In this document: piece by piece, positions 1-7,119 of the stretch
How the letters are laid out: every line of letters starts with the position of its first letter
Position numbering within the stretch: the stretch's first letter is position 1
Origin: an uncultured bacterium
GTDB taxonomy: Bacteria > Patescibacteriota > Patescibacteriia > UBA1558 > GWA2-36-10
DNA length: 11,780 nt
Direction of reading: 5' to 3'
Assembly: GCA_937870675.1 (NCBI GenBank)
Contig: CALMZN010000062.1
Location: 1 to 11,780 of the forward strand
Position numbers and translations under genes: made by a program
The notes under the pieces: model-generated
Seen by the model: the letters and a program-made list of their open reading frames with translations, nothing else
What the model was told of the DNA's origin: nothing
Databases searched by the model: none

Positions 1-1045
1 CCCAAATATGCTGAATAAAATGGAAGAGGGTTTTGATATCGTGCTTGGATGGCGCCATGAGAGAAAAGACTTTTTTATATCCTCGTGTGTATTTACCAAA
101 ATCAACTTCAAAAATACCGTCCGTTGCATCATAACCAGTATAGAAAATATGACCAGGATAGATCTGTCCGGCATCTTTATAGTACTCATATCTGACAAAA
201 TTATCATTAGTGTCCCTCATTTCTTCTAGCATCCACTTATATACTCTAGTGCTATCATCGAGATCGTCTTGACGGCTACTAGCATTTAATCCGAAAGTAT
301 AGATCACACCTTGCTTATCAGTCACTAACCAGGCATCAGTGCTAGAACTATATTCGTATTCCAAAAATTCCCCACTATCTATAGTAGCGGCATAAAGGCC
401 ATGACTAGCGTCAACTAGGGATACTGGTACTAATTCACCAGATAAAGACGAGATAAAATAATTTTCAGTATATAATTTATCCATACCTTCTTTACTAGCA
501 CGCTCAATATACGGCAAGTTTAAATCCCAACCATACCCAAATACACTATAATTATTTTTATTTTGGTTATTATATGAAAGTTTTAAATCTGGTTGTAAAC
601 CATTTCGACCAACGGGGATATTAAGGGGATAGCTATACACAAAAGCACCAGTAGCTGAAACATCATCAATATTTAGCTTATCAATTAAAGATTTTATTTG
701 ATCCGTTTTTTGGTATGCCCCAGCCACTGGCTCTTCATTCGTCAAAAGTTCAGGCAGATCGCCTTCCTCAATAGAAGATTTGACAGTTAACAACCCTTGA
801 TTTAAATCCAGCTCTAATATTTCCGGCTTAACTTCCACCACAGGTGGATCAATCATAATTGGCTCTAAGATTGAAGGATTCGCCTCTTTTATTTTTTTGT
901 CGACCTGCAACTGCATACTCTCTGTGCTTGCACCAAGATCGGGCTCTTGAGCCCAAACAATTGGCGCTGGCAAAATATTTACCAACAAAGTCACTAGAAT
1001 AAAAACGATTTTTATTTTTGTTCCAAGCTTTTTTCTTTGAAACAT
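1..1045 (-). CDS. Secreted SpvB/TcdB-like (YD-repeat family) protein, N-terminal part, cut by the window edge
   Basis: The frame is open from ATG at 1045 to the window edge, giving 348 residues with no stop, so the gene is 3'-incomplete. Residues 1-32 form a signal peptide: basic MFQRKK, a hydrophobic stretch at about 11-30, and a likely cleavage after VWA (30-32). A low-complexity acidic and Pro-containing spacer follows to about residue 130. Then comes the hallmark SpvB/TcdB N-terminal pattern: GAFVYSYPLNIPVGRNGLQP (133-152), LSYNNQ, GYGWDLNLPYIER (170-182), and later VYTFG-like and RDTNDNFVRYEYY segments. Family members are large beta-propeller/Rhs-like shell proteins, often with a C-terminal variable or toxic domain. 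That part is outside the window, so a toxin role is only an inference. It lies 31 bp downstream of the Nudix gene on the same strand and has no clear Shine-Dalgarno. The start choice is supported by the signal peptide beginning right at it. Confidence 0.8.
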   Translation of the reverse strand, partial: MFQRKKLGTKIKIVFILVTLLVNILPAPIVWAQEPDLGASTESMQLQVDKKIKEANPSILEPIMIDPPVVEVKPEILELDLNQGLLTVKSSIEEGDLPELLTNEEPVAGAYQKTDQIKSLIDKLNIDDVSATGAFVYSYPLNIPVGRNGLQPDLKLSYNNQNKNNYSVFGYGWDLNLPYIERASKEGMDKLYTENYFISSLSGELVPVSLVDASHGLYAATIDSGEFLEYEYSSSTDAWLVTDKQGVIYTFGLNASSRQDDLDDSTRVYKWMLEEMRDTNDNFVRYEYYKDAGQIYPGHIFYTGYDATDGIFEVDFGKYTRGYKKVFSLMAPSKHDIKTLFHFIQHIW

Positions 1046-1076
1046 AAGTTTATAGTTAGTTATTTAAAAATATATG

Positions 1077-1499
1077 TTAACCCTCGTTAGCCAATTTATT
1101 TAATATGATTTTCTTTATTTCCATTGGCTTCAAGTCAATCTCGGCCAAATTTTTTAGCTCCACCCACTCTATCTTATAGGTGCCTGTATAGTGAAAGCCC
1201 CTTTGCCATTCTGGCCCAGTGCCACTGCCTAAAGTACCACCAATAATCTCGCCGTTAAAAAAATACTCGCTTTGACCAAGGGTCTCTAATTTTTGTGAAA
1301 ACATTTCGTGTAATAATTCTTTGACTTTTACTTGGACGCCCAGCTCTTCCTGACATTCCCGGCGTAAAGCAAATTCATTGACTTCACCATTTTCCACTTG
1401 TCCGCCCGGTAAAACCCAATAGACAAGGCCGTCTTTTTTTCTTTTGATCAAAAGTATTTTTTGGTCTTGTATTATTATGGCGCGGACGCGGGTGGGCAT
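1077..1499 (-). CDS. Nudix hydrolase
   Basis: A 140-residue protein with a complete Nudix box at residues 33-55: G33-x5-E39-x7-R47-E48-x-x-E51-E52-x-G54-V55. This is the Mg2+-binding loop-helix-loop that hydrolyses nucleoside diphosphates linked to another moiety. The length and the N-terminal beta strand (RVRAIIIQDQKILLIKR) are typical of MutT-like single-domain cytosolic enzymes. The substrate cannot be read from the sequence. An in-frame ATG exists at 1568, but those extra 23 residues would lie inside the end of the preceding peptidase gene and are not Nudix-like. ATG at 1499 begins one base after that gene's TAG stop (1501-1503) and has no Shine-Dalgarno, so translation is probably coupled by termination-reinitiation. 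Confidence 0.9.
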   Translation of the reverse strand: MPTRVRAIIIQDQKILLIKRKKDGLVYWVLPGGQVENGEVNEFALRRECQEELGVQVKVKELLHEMFSQKLETLGQSEYFFNGEIIGGTLGSGTGPEWQRGFHYTGTYKIEWVELKNLAEIDLKPMEIKKIILNKLANEG

Positions 1500-1500
1500 A

Positions 1501-2133
1501 CTATAAAAATTTAGCAAATGATTTTTTGTTAAACCTAAAGCCGTATATTTTATAAAATTGCTTGGCAAAATATTGACTACTAAGTTCCGATTTTACATCT
1601 AAAGATTTTATCAACATAATCATTTTTTTCTTACCGTGTTTTTTAATCAAAAATTCTACCCAATATTGACCCACTACATAAACATCCGAGTCACTTTTAT
1701 TAAAATAATTAAAAACATTCAATAATTTTTCTTGCTCATTGTTTTTAGTCAATAATTTTTTGCCCGAAAGATGGCTAGCCAGCCCCTCATTGAGCCAAGC
1801 AGGATAATGACTTTTGGTTATTTGTGTATAGTAAATATGGCTATACTCATGCCTTAATGTCTGCCAAAAATCCTCTGTTTTATGGGTTAATTCAGATGAA
1901 AACTTTTTCTTATCCAAAATGTAAATACAATTATTCCTAGTAACTGCCACTAACCAACTCTCGGTTTTCCTGCCCATAATCAAATCTAAATCCTGACGAC
2001 TGTCTAAAAAATATAGCAAAGAATCAATAATTTTGAAATTAAAAAAAGTATTAAATTCACGCTTAGTAGCATTTAAAAAGTTAAATAACTTTTTATCGAC
2101 TTTTGCTGATTTTAGATTAATATATTGGTTCAT
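1501..2133 (-). CDS. Small peptidase-MA-like (gluzincin) metalloprotease, cytosolic
   Basis: A 210-residue protein with a zinc protease motif: HEYSH at residues 95-99 (HExxH), followed by PAWLNEGLASHLSG (111-124), in which E116 is the expected third zinc ligand. The HExxH to NEG(L/W)A spacing is characteristic of the peptidase MA-like group (PF13485 type). No signal peptide or membrane segment is visible, so the protein is probably cytosolic. The C-terminal half is Lys/Tyr-rich with helical QYWVEFLIKKHG. The substrate is unknown. It sits 56 bp after the ABC-F gene, beyond a G-rich hairpin, and is followed at once by the Nudix gene, so the two are very likely co-transcribed. No Shine-Dalgarno precedes ATG 2133. 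I recognise the motif but no named protein. Confidence 0.72.
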   Translation of the reverse strand: MNQYINLKSAKVDKKLFNFLNATKREFNTFFNFKIIDSLLYFLDSRQDLDLIMGRKTESWLVAVTRNNCIYILDKKKFSSELTHKTEDFWQTLRHEYSHIYYTQITKSHYPAWLNEGLASHLSGKKLLTKNNEQEKLLNVFNYFNKSDSDVYVVGQYWVEFLIKKHGKKKMIMLIKSLDVKSELSSQYFAKQFYKIYGFRFNKKSFAKFL

Positions 2134-2160
2134 ATATCAAAAAATTATTGCAATTTTGTT

Positions 2161-2187
2161 GGGGAGAAATATTGACTACTCCTCCCC
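2161..2187 (-). terminator. G-rich hairpin after the ABC-F gene, possible terminator
   Basis: On the minus strand, three bases after the ABC-F stop (2190-2192), a 10-bp stem forms between GGGGAGGAGT (2187-2178) and ATTTCTCCCC (2170-2161) around a 7-nt loop, with two G-U pairs. The first T-run (T6) comes only about 18 bases later, so termination may be partial, leaving read-through to the peptidase and Nudix genes. It resembles the hairpin at 6342-6364. Confidence 0.5.
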
Positions 2188-2189
2188 AT

Positions 2190-3842
2190 TTAAACGACGT
2201 CCCAAGTGTCACGAATCAACCGTTTAGCTTCTTTCTCAGCTTTTGCCAAGTAAGTAGCTAAACTTGTTTGCCTAACAAGACCTCCTTCTGTTATCAGGTA
2301 AGTATCCGTACTCTTGAATCTTTCCAAGAAATAGCGATCATGAGAAACCAAGATCACTGTTCCTTGATAGTGCTGAACTGCCTCTTCCAAGGCATCCAGG
2401 GCTTCCAAATCAAGGTGGTTGGTCGGCTCATCAAGCAGTAGAACATTGACCGACAAGGCAGAAAAAATTGCCAATAGCAACCTAGCTCTACCACCGGGTG
2501 ACAAATCAGCAACCTTCTTATCAAGCTCCTCTGTCTGAAAACCGTACCTGACTGCCAGAGCATAGGTGTCTTGTTTTGCCAATTTGCCCCGCCTCATCAA
2601 ACAGTCCTTCATACTATCAGTACGAGGCAAATTATCATGCTCCTGCATCAAGTTGCCGATGATCAGGGAGTTTCCCAAGACAACAGAGCCAGCAAGTGGA
2701 ACCAATTGTTTGCTTATAGTTTTGAGCAAAGTGGATTTACCTGAGCCATTGGAACCAATTATCGCCAATCGACTGCCGTATGGCACAAACAAAGAAATTG
2801 GCCCAATCCTAAAGCCCTGACTATAGCCAGCCACTATTTCATTGAGTGTGATATCTCGCGTTCCACCAGGATTTTGAGCATCAAGCTCAATGCGAAACAT
2901 TTCCCGCTCCACTGGCTTGGCCACAGAATCCATGTGCTCAATCCGCTTCTCAATGGCTTTGGCGGTTTTGCCAGAACCAGCCGAACGATCCCGCTTGAAG
3001 CCTCGCAAGTACTTATCATTGTCTTTACCTCGATAAGACGCGCCTTGCATGGCTTCAATACGCTTGGCCCTGGCTGACTCGGTCAACCTCCTTATTTCCT
3101 CCTGCTGGGCGATAAATGCTTCCAACTGACGCTCTCGTTCTTTGTCCGCTCTGGCCAAATACTCTGAATATCGACCATTGGTTACGGTCAACTGACGAGT
3201 ATACCAGTCGATCTCCATGATCTTACGCGCCACACGATCAAGAAAAAGACGATCATGCGAAACAACTAAGCAAATGGCTTCTGATTTGGAAAGAAAGTGC
3301 TCAAGCCAAATCAAAGCTGGCAAATCAAGGTTGTTGGTTGGCTCGTCCAACAAAAGCACATCGGCGTCAGACAGCAGCACTCCAGCCATAAACACCTTAC
3401 TCTTTTGACCAGATGACAAGGTGTTTATCGGTCGATCACAGGCGAGCAAACGAAGACCAAGGCCGGCCAGGACTAGCTCCATGCAGTGCTGAAAACCGTA
3501 GCCATTTCTTCGCTCGTACTCTGCCTGGGCTTCCGAAGATGAGTCCAAACATTGCTCCAATGAAGCTATGCCGGAAACTCCCCGCAAATACTGCTCTACG
3601 GTCTCCTCAGAAACCAAGCTAGTATCCTGAGGCAGATAAGCAACAACCAACCCCTTTCTTTTTTTGACAGTACCGCTGTCGGCCTCCACAACTCCGGCTA
3701 ATATTTTTAGCAGAGTTGATTTACCAGTGCCGTTGTTACCCACCAGCGCGACTTTTTGGCCCCTTTCTAAAGAAAAAGAAACACTGTCTAAGACCGTAGT
3801 CGTGCCGAACACTTTACTAATTTTTTCAACCTTGAGTTCCAT
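2190..3842 (-). CDS. ABC-F family ATPase (ribosome-associated or antibiotic-resistance type)
   Basis: 550 residues with two ABC ATPase domains and no membrane segments, the usual ABC-F layout. Domain 1: Walker A GNNGTGKS (35-42), signature LSSGQ (142-146), Walker B LLLDEPTN (163-170; catalytic E167), switch H196. A charged helical linker at about 215-305 corresponds to the P-site tRNA interaction motif. Domain 2: Walker A GSNGSGKS (363-370), signature LSPGG (447-451), Walker B LLLDEPTNHLDL (468-479; E472), switch H501. Family members bind the ribosomal E site and relieve stalls or dislodge antibiotics; which role applies here cannot be decided. Local GC reaches about 50%, well above the ATP-grasp block beside it, suggesting separate ancestry. 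There is no Shine-Dalgarno: a predicted leader hairpin ends two bases before ATG 3842. A consensus promoter and operator-like repeats lie directly upstream. Confidence 0.93.
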   Translation of the reverse strand: MELKVEKISKVFGTTTVLDSVSFSLERGQKVALVGNNGTGKSTLLKILAGVVEADSGTVKKRKGLVVAYLPQDTSLVSEETVEQYLRGVSGIASLEQCLDSSSEAQAEYERRNGYGFQHCMELVLAGLGLRLLACDRPINTLSSGQKSKVFMAGVLLSDADVLLLDEPTNNLDLPALIWLEHFLSKSEAICLVVSHDRLFLDRVARKIMEIDWYTRQLTVTNGRYSEYLARADKERERQLEAFIAQQEEIRRLTESARAKRIEAMQGASYRGKDNDKYLRGFKRDRSAGSGKTAKAIEKRIEHMDSVAKPVEREMFRIELDAQNPGGTRDITLNEIVAGYSQGFRIGPISLFVPYGSRLAIIGSNGSGKSTLLKTISKQLVPLAGSVVLGNSLIIGNLMQEHDNLPRTDSMKDCLMRRGKLAKQDTYALAVRYGFQTEELDKKVADLSPGGRARLLLAIFSALSVNVLLLDEPTNHLDLEALDALEEAVQHYQGTVILVSHDRYFLERFKSTDTYLITEGGLVRQTSLATYLAKAEKEAKRLIRDTWDVV

Positions 3843-3844
3843 AG

Positions 3845-3874
3845 TATTATTCTATAGCCGTCTCTAAAATAATA
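3845..3874 (-). promoter_or_regulatory. Leader hairpin abutting the ABC-F start codon
   Basis: The minus-strand leader can fold into a 10-bp AU-rich stem, TATTATTTTA (3874-3865) with TAGAATAATA (3854-3845), one G-U pair, and a 10-nt loop that contains the ACGGCTA part of the shared repeat. It ends two bases before the ATG, where a ribosome would have to land, so it could act as an attenuation or translation switch. Alternatively it may be only a by-product of an AT-rich operator. Confidence 0.4.
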
Positions 3875-3881
3875 GACGTCT
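3853..3881 (-). promoter_or_regulatory. Operator-like repeat pair upstream of the ABC-F gene
   Basis: TATAGCCGTCT (plus strand, 3853-3863) is an exact copy of the 11-mer found twice before the VTC gene. A degenerate partner, ATAGACGTCT (3872-3881, one mismatch to ATAGCCGTCT), starts exactly 18 bp after ATAGCCGTCT at 3854, matching the 18-bp period of the other leader. The pair covers about +5 to +33 relative to the predicted minus-strand start site, a typical place for a repressor to block the polymerase. Confidence 0.65.
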
Positions 3882-3908
3882 TGACATATTTATAATACGT
3901 GTTAAATT
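3881..3908 (+). promoter_or_regulatory. Possible plus-strand promoter for the ATP-grasp/PIG-L pair
   Basis: TTGACA at 3881-3886 is followed after 16 bp by TAAATT (3903-3908), an imperfect -10. A TATAAT at 3891-3896 has no matching -35 at the usual distance. It overlaps the opposing ABC-F promoter, and its -35 touches the degenerate operator copy. The ATP-grasp ATG is 34 bp downstream. Confidence 0.35.
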
Positions 3909-3920
3909 AATTAATGTCAA
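3892..3920 (-). promoter_or_regulatory. Consensus sigma-70-type promoter for the ABC-F gene
   Basis: On the minus strand TTGACA (3920-3915), a 17-bp spacer and TATTAT (3897-3892) make a near-ideal housekeeping promoter. The predicted start site is near 3885, giving a leader of roughly 43 nt. Confidence 0.75.
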
Positions 3921-3942
3921 TATATTACATAAAGTGTAAAAT

Positions 3943-5019
3943 ATGAAAGCAAAATTAGATGAAAATATTCTAATTACTGCCTGTTCGATTGATCCGGTTG
4001 GATTTAATGTCATTGAATCTCTGCGCCCCTATTTTAAAAAATTAATTGGTGTTGACACAAATTATAAACCGATTATAAAAAAATTTGTTGATAAATTTTA
4101 TCTCGTTCCCCTCGCAAAAGACCCTAGCTACATTTCTTTAATATTATCAATTGCTAAAAAAAATAAAATTAAAGCGATCTTTCCTCTAACCATAGAAGAG
4201 TGTTTAATTTTAACAAAAAATATCGAAATATTAAAAAGAAATGGGATTGCTTTAATTAATGAAAACAATTTAAACACTATAAAAATTTGCAATGATAAAT
4301 ATAAATCAATAACATTCTTAAAAAAAGAGGGTTTAGAATTGGTCCCATCAGCACACACAGTCAAAAATACATATGACCTAAAAAATGCCGCTAAATTTTT
4401 AAAATACCCCCTAAAACCTTTCATTATTAAGCCCAGAATAACACACGGTAGTCGTGGGTTTAAAATAATTAAAAAAAAATATAGCCGCTTTGAAAATCAT
4501 TTAATGAAAAAACCAACGGATAATATCTACCTAAATATTAATGAGCTGATAAGTATTTTTGGTGAAAAAAAATACCTTAAATTTGTTGCTATGGAATTTC
4601 TAATGGGAAAGGACTACTCGGTTTATGGCTACGCCAGAAACGGTGAACCTCTTTATATAATTCCAATGCAAAGACTATCCTTACTGCCAGGCATGTCATT
4701 ATCTGGGTTACTTGAAAAAAATATCGAAATCATAGAGTATGTAAGCAAAATAATTCGTAAATTAAAATACAATGGCATTATTAATGTGCAATTAATCTTA
4801 ACAAAAAAAGGACCACAATTTTATGAAATTAATCCCAGAATTGCAGCGACTACTATAATAACCAAAAAGGCCGGAGTTAATCTTGCACTACTTGCTACAC
4901 TTGATGCACTTGGTTATAAAACATATGCCGATTTATTAATAAAAAAATCACGCATTACCTGGGAAACGGGCTTGTATAGGATACATAAAGAAATAATGTT
5001 CAAATATGAAAAAGGGTAA
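3943..5019 (+). CDS. ATP-grasp ligase, CarB-like
   Basis: 358 residues forming one ATP-grasp enzyme of the carbamoyl-phosphate-synthase-large-subunit-like group. An N-terminal Rossmann-like preATP-grasp domain (about 8-110; ILITACSIDPVGFNVIESL) is followed by DKYKSITFLKKEGL (118-131), the ATP-binding IIKPRITHGSRGFKII (161-176), the adenine-side FVAMEFLMGKDYSV (214-227) and the metal-binding VQLILTKKGPQFYEINPRIA (282-301; E295, N297, R299). It is about a third of CarB length, so it is not CarB itself; such enzymes usually join a carboxylate to an amine. It overlaps the following PIG-L gene by 14 bp, implying that both act in one small-molecule or glycan pathway. GC is very low (roughly 17-30% in lines counted) with abundant Lys/Ile/Asn, unlike both flanks. 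There is no Shine-Dalgarno. Substrate unknown. Confidence 0.85.
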   Translation: MKAKLDENILITACSIDPVGFNVIESLRPYFKKLIGVDTNYKPIIKKFVDKFYLVPLAKDPSYISLILSIAKKNKIKAIFPLTIEECLILTKNIEILKRNGIALINENNLNTIKICNDKYKSITFLKKEGLELVPSAHTVKNTYDLKNAAKFLKYPLKPFIIKPRITHGSRGFKIIKKKYSRFENHLMKKPTDNIYLNINELISIFGEKKYLKFVAMEFLMGKDYSVYGYARNGEPLYIIPMQRLSLLPGMSLSGLLEKNIEIIEYVSKIIRKLKYNGIINVQLILTKKGPQFYEINPRIAATTIITKKAGVNLALLATLDALGYKTYADLLIKKSRITWETGLYRIHKEIMFKYEKG

Positions 5020-5674
5020 AATTATGGCCATAGGCGCCCACTTTGATGATGTAGAAATAAATTGCGGTGGCACTCTAGCTATCGCGCAATCAAGTGGTTA
5101 CGATGTCATTGTCATTGTTATTGGCGACGGAGTTTATATTGATAGAAATAAAAAAATATCTCGAAATAGTAGTATTGCAAAAAAAGAATGCCTCAAGGCA
5201 TTTAAATATTTAAATTTAAACAAAAAAAATCTAATTACCCTTAATTATAAAGAAACAAAAATTCCGTTTGATGTAAAAATAATAAAAAAAATTGAACAAA
5301 CCATTACGTTCTTTAAGCCAGACCTAATATTAACTCACAGTCCCCATGACTCACATCAAGATCATTATAATACATCGCGTAATGTTTTAGCAGCATCTAG
5401 ATACAATAATAATGTTTTGGCTTGGGAATCAATATTTCCATCAAAATTAATTAAAAATGAAATATCTCAACCAAATATCTATATAGATATCAGTAATTGC
5501 CAAGAACAAAAAATTAACGCTATCAAGTGCTACCAGAGCCAAATAAAAAAATTTAATAGCTACAAGATGGCCTGGCTAGATGCAATTATAAGTCGTTCTA
5601 GATATAGAGGAGTTGAAATTGGTTGTAAACATGCAGAAGCGTTCTATGCTATAAAGTATAAAATTACTTTGTAA
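5006..5674 (+). CDS. PIG-L/LmbE family deacetylase
   Basis: 222 residues with the zinc-binding motif of PIG-L de-N-acetylases: AHFDDVE at 11-17 (H12, D14, D15; the usual P is replaced by F) and HSPHDSHQDH at 111-120 supplying the downstream histidine ligand region. The C-terminal GCKHAEAFYAIK (206-217) matches the family's typical ending. These enzymes remove acetyl groups from N-acetylglucosamine-like substrates in glycolipid, thiol-cofactor or antibiotic pathways. ATG 5006 gives the standard beginning MKKGKIMAIGAH and overlaps the ATP-grasp gene by 14 bp. ATG 5024 is an alternative with an AAGGG stretch just before it and would lose six residues. The 3' end overlaps the opposing phospholipase-like gene by 11 bp. 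The composition is as AT-rich as its partner, and the two look inherited as a unit. Confidence 0.88.
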   Translation: MKKGKIMAIGAHFDDVEINCGGTLAIAQSSGYDVIVIVIGDGVYIDRNKKISRNSSIAKKECLKAFKYLNLNKKNLITLNYKETKIPFDVKIIKKIEQTITFFKPDLILTHSPHDSHQDHYNTSRNVLAASRYNNNVLAWESIFPSKLIKNEISQPNIYIDISNCQEQKINAIKCYQSQIKKFNSYKMAWLDAIISRSRYRGVEIGCKHAEAFYAIKYKITL

Positions 5675-6320
5675 TCTTAAAAATATCACTATTTAAGATG
5701 CTTTCCACTTTTGCCATGGCATTATCATCGTTTAATTTATTTTTAACCATGCTTAAAAGTTGATTTAAATTAGGTATTGCTACAATAGATTGTGTTTTAA
5801 AAAATTGAAGGTATTCTCGTTCACCAGTAAATAATGAATTAAAATATTTCTGTACAAAATTTTCCCACCCATTTAATTGTTGCTCACTATAATATTTTGA
5901 CCCTTCATTTATAAAAATATTTTCTAACCCCAAAATATACTCGCGGTCTATTTTAGACACTAGCAGTAATTCTAAAATGATCTTATCAGAAAGCTCTTCG
6001 TTTTTATCTACATATGACGGGTATATGTTTTTAGACCATAAAATATCTAAAAATATATGTGCAGCATATCCTGTTTTAAATTCAACATTTTTGCAGTTAA
6101 ACAATGATTTGCCAACATCAAAATTTATTTTTACCCAATCTTGATCCTCGTCACTTAAAAGCTTATCAAAAAAATGTGTATAATTTCTTTTTTCTTGCAG
6201 TAAATATCTTATATCTGGCAATAAATTTCCAGCCAATACGCTCTTGTATTCATTCGCTGAAGAAAAACTAAAAAAATTATTTATTTTTACATGATAAACA
6301 TGCGTCAAAAAAAATGGCAT
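5664..6320 (-). CDS. Zinc-dependent phospholipase C-like protein
   Basis: 218 residues. The N-terminal half resembles the zinc-dependent phospholipase C / S1-P1-like helical fold: PFFLTHVYH (2-10) with H7, LAGNLLPDIRYL (29-40) with D36, NYTHFF (46-51) with H49, and TGYAAHIFLDILW (83-95) with H88 and D92. These conserved His/Asp positions fit metal ligands. No signal peptide is evident, so any action on membrane lipids would differ from secreted relatives. The C-terminal half (about 100-218) is helical, Lys/Glu-rich and not recognised. It lies 22 bp beyond the CYTH gene's terminator hairpin, has no Shine-Dalgarno, and ends by overlapping the convergent PIG-L gene by 11 bp. It shares that pair's AT-rich composition. 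The assignment rests on motif spacing only. Confidence 0.55.
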   Translation of the reverse strand: MPFFLTHVYHVKINNFFSFSSANEYKSVLAGNLLPDIRYLLQEKRNYTHFFDKLLSDEDQDWVKINFDVGKSLFNCKNVEFKTGYAAHIFLDILWSKNIYPSYVDKNEELSDKIILELLLVSKIDREYILGLENIFINEGSKYYSEQQLNGWENFVQKYFNSLFTGEREYLQFFKTQSIVAIPNLNQLLSMVKNKLNDDNAMAKVESILNSDIFKITK

Positions 6321-6341
6321 AGTTTAAGCTCAAAAAATAAT

Positions 6342-6364
6342 GGGAGAAGTTCGTCACTTCTCCC
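6342..6364 (-). terminator. Intrinsic terminator of the VTC-CYTH unit
   Basis: On the minus strand a perfect 9-bp stem, GGGAGAAGT (6364-6356) with ACTTCTCCC (6350-6342), encloses a 5-nt loop, followed by ATTA and T6 (6337-6332). The first stem base is the last base of the CYTH stop codon. Confidence 0.7.
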
Positions 6365-7119
6365 TAATTATGCCTCACGGCAAGAAGCCAGTCAAATTTA
6401 GTGAGGTGCGTCGGACTAAGAATCCCACCATAATGTTCCAGCAAAAGAAGATGCAATTGTTCATATTCGTGAACAAGTTCAACTCTAGCAAGCCCTTCAT
6501 TCACAAACCACACGCCATTTCTTCCTTTGTATTCTATTTCCAATTGGCTTAATGACCGCTCACCAGAAAGACATATGTCGCAAGACAGACAATAGTTCCT
6601 ATGAGAATGTTTGTTATAAATATACACAGAATACTTTCGACGACGAATTATACCAACTGATTGCGCCGAGACATCGTGCGACTTGATAAGGGCAATGGCG
6701 CATTCTTTTTTCATCCACTGATATTTACTTTCCTCTCTTCTAACCAGTGGTTTGTGCGCATGACTTGAGAAATTTTCCAATAAAACACTGCCTTTATTCT
6801 TAAACACAACCATATGACTGTCATGATCCCAAGGATGCTTAATACACATGGCAATTTGGCGCCAAGCTTTTTGCTGTTCTACTCCCCAAAATTCCACCAC
6901 TAGATCCAAATATCGTGTTCTTGTGGGCATTGTACCCATGGATGTCTGCACTTTAAACGGCGCCCAGAGATCACCACTTATATCGTCGACCATCTGACAC
7001 AAGTCAAGCCATGGCTCCATATTGCCAATGTTATACTTCGATTCTATCTCAAATCCAGATGCTTCTCTAGTGAAATATTCTACTTGCAAAGCATGCCCTG
7101 ATGCCATTGTTGATAACAT
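6364..7119 (-). CDS. CYTH-domain (triphosphate tunnel) protein
   Basis: 251 residues. The CYTH signature ExExK is present as E24-I-E26-S-K28. Downstream blocks fit the eight-stranded tunnel: RTRYLDLVVEF (67-77), VVFKNKG (104-110), VRREESKYQW (126-135), RRRKYSVYI (159-167), LSCDICLSGE (178-187) and LEIEYKG (193-199), whose E194/E196 match the C-terminal acidic pair. The superfamily includes thiamine triphosphatase, class IV adenylyl cyclase and tripolyphosphatases; which reaction applies is unknown. The C-terminal about 50 residues are helical. An earlier in-frame ATG at 7149 exists, but ATG 7119 has GGGAGG eight bases upstream, so I place the start there. It overlaps the VTC gene by 40 bp (7080-7119). 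Its composition matches VTC and ABC-F rather than the AT-rich genes on its left. Confidence 0.68.
   Translation of the reverse strand: MLSTMASGHALQVEYFTREASGFEIESKYNIGNMEPWLDLCQMVDDISGDLWAPFKVQTSMGTMPTRTRYLDLVVEFWGVEQQKAWRQIAMCIKHPWDHDSHMVVFKNKGSVLLENFSSHAHKPLVRREESKYQWMKKECAIALIKSHDVSAQSVGIIRRRKYSVYIYNKHSHRNYCLSCDICLSGERSLSQLEIEYKGRNGVWFVNEGLARVELVHEYEQLHLLLLEHYGGILSPTHLTKFDWLLAVRHN

Noticed and set aside
1..120. Possible frameshift near the left edge of the SpvB-like gene, where another frame reads EDIKKSFLS
   Set aside because: The original frame stays open to the edge and again shows a plausible family-like DIKT...I segment, so a frameshift is not required by what can be seen.
8..229. 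Plus-strand 73-codon frame at the left end
   Set aside because: It lies wholly within the SpvB-like coding region on the opposite strand and shows no domain or ribosome site.
1426..1436. GGCCGTCTTTT and a similar GCCGTCTTTT near 8672 as further operator copies
   Set aside because: Both are inside coding regions, lack the TATA flank and have no paired site.
1500..1568. Longer Nudix start at ATG 1568
   Set aside because: The added residues are read from the end of the peptidase gene, and the normal Nudix N-terminus begins at ATG 1499.
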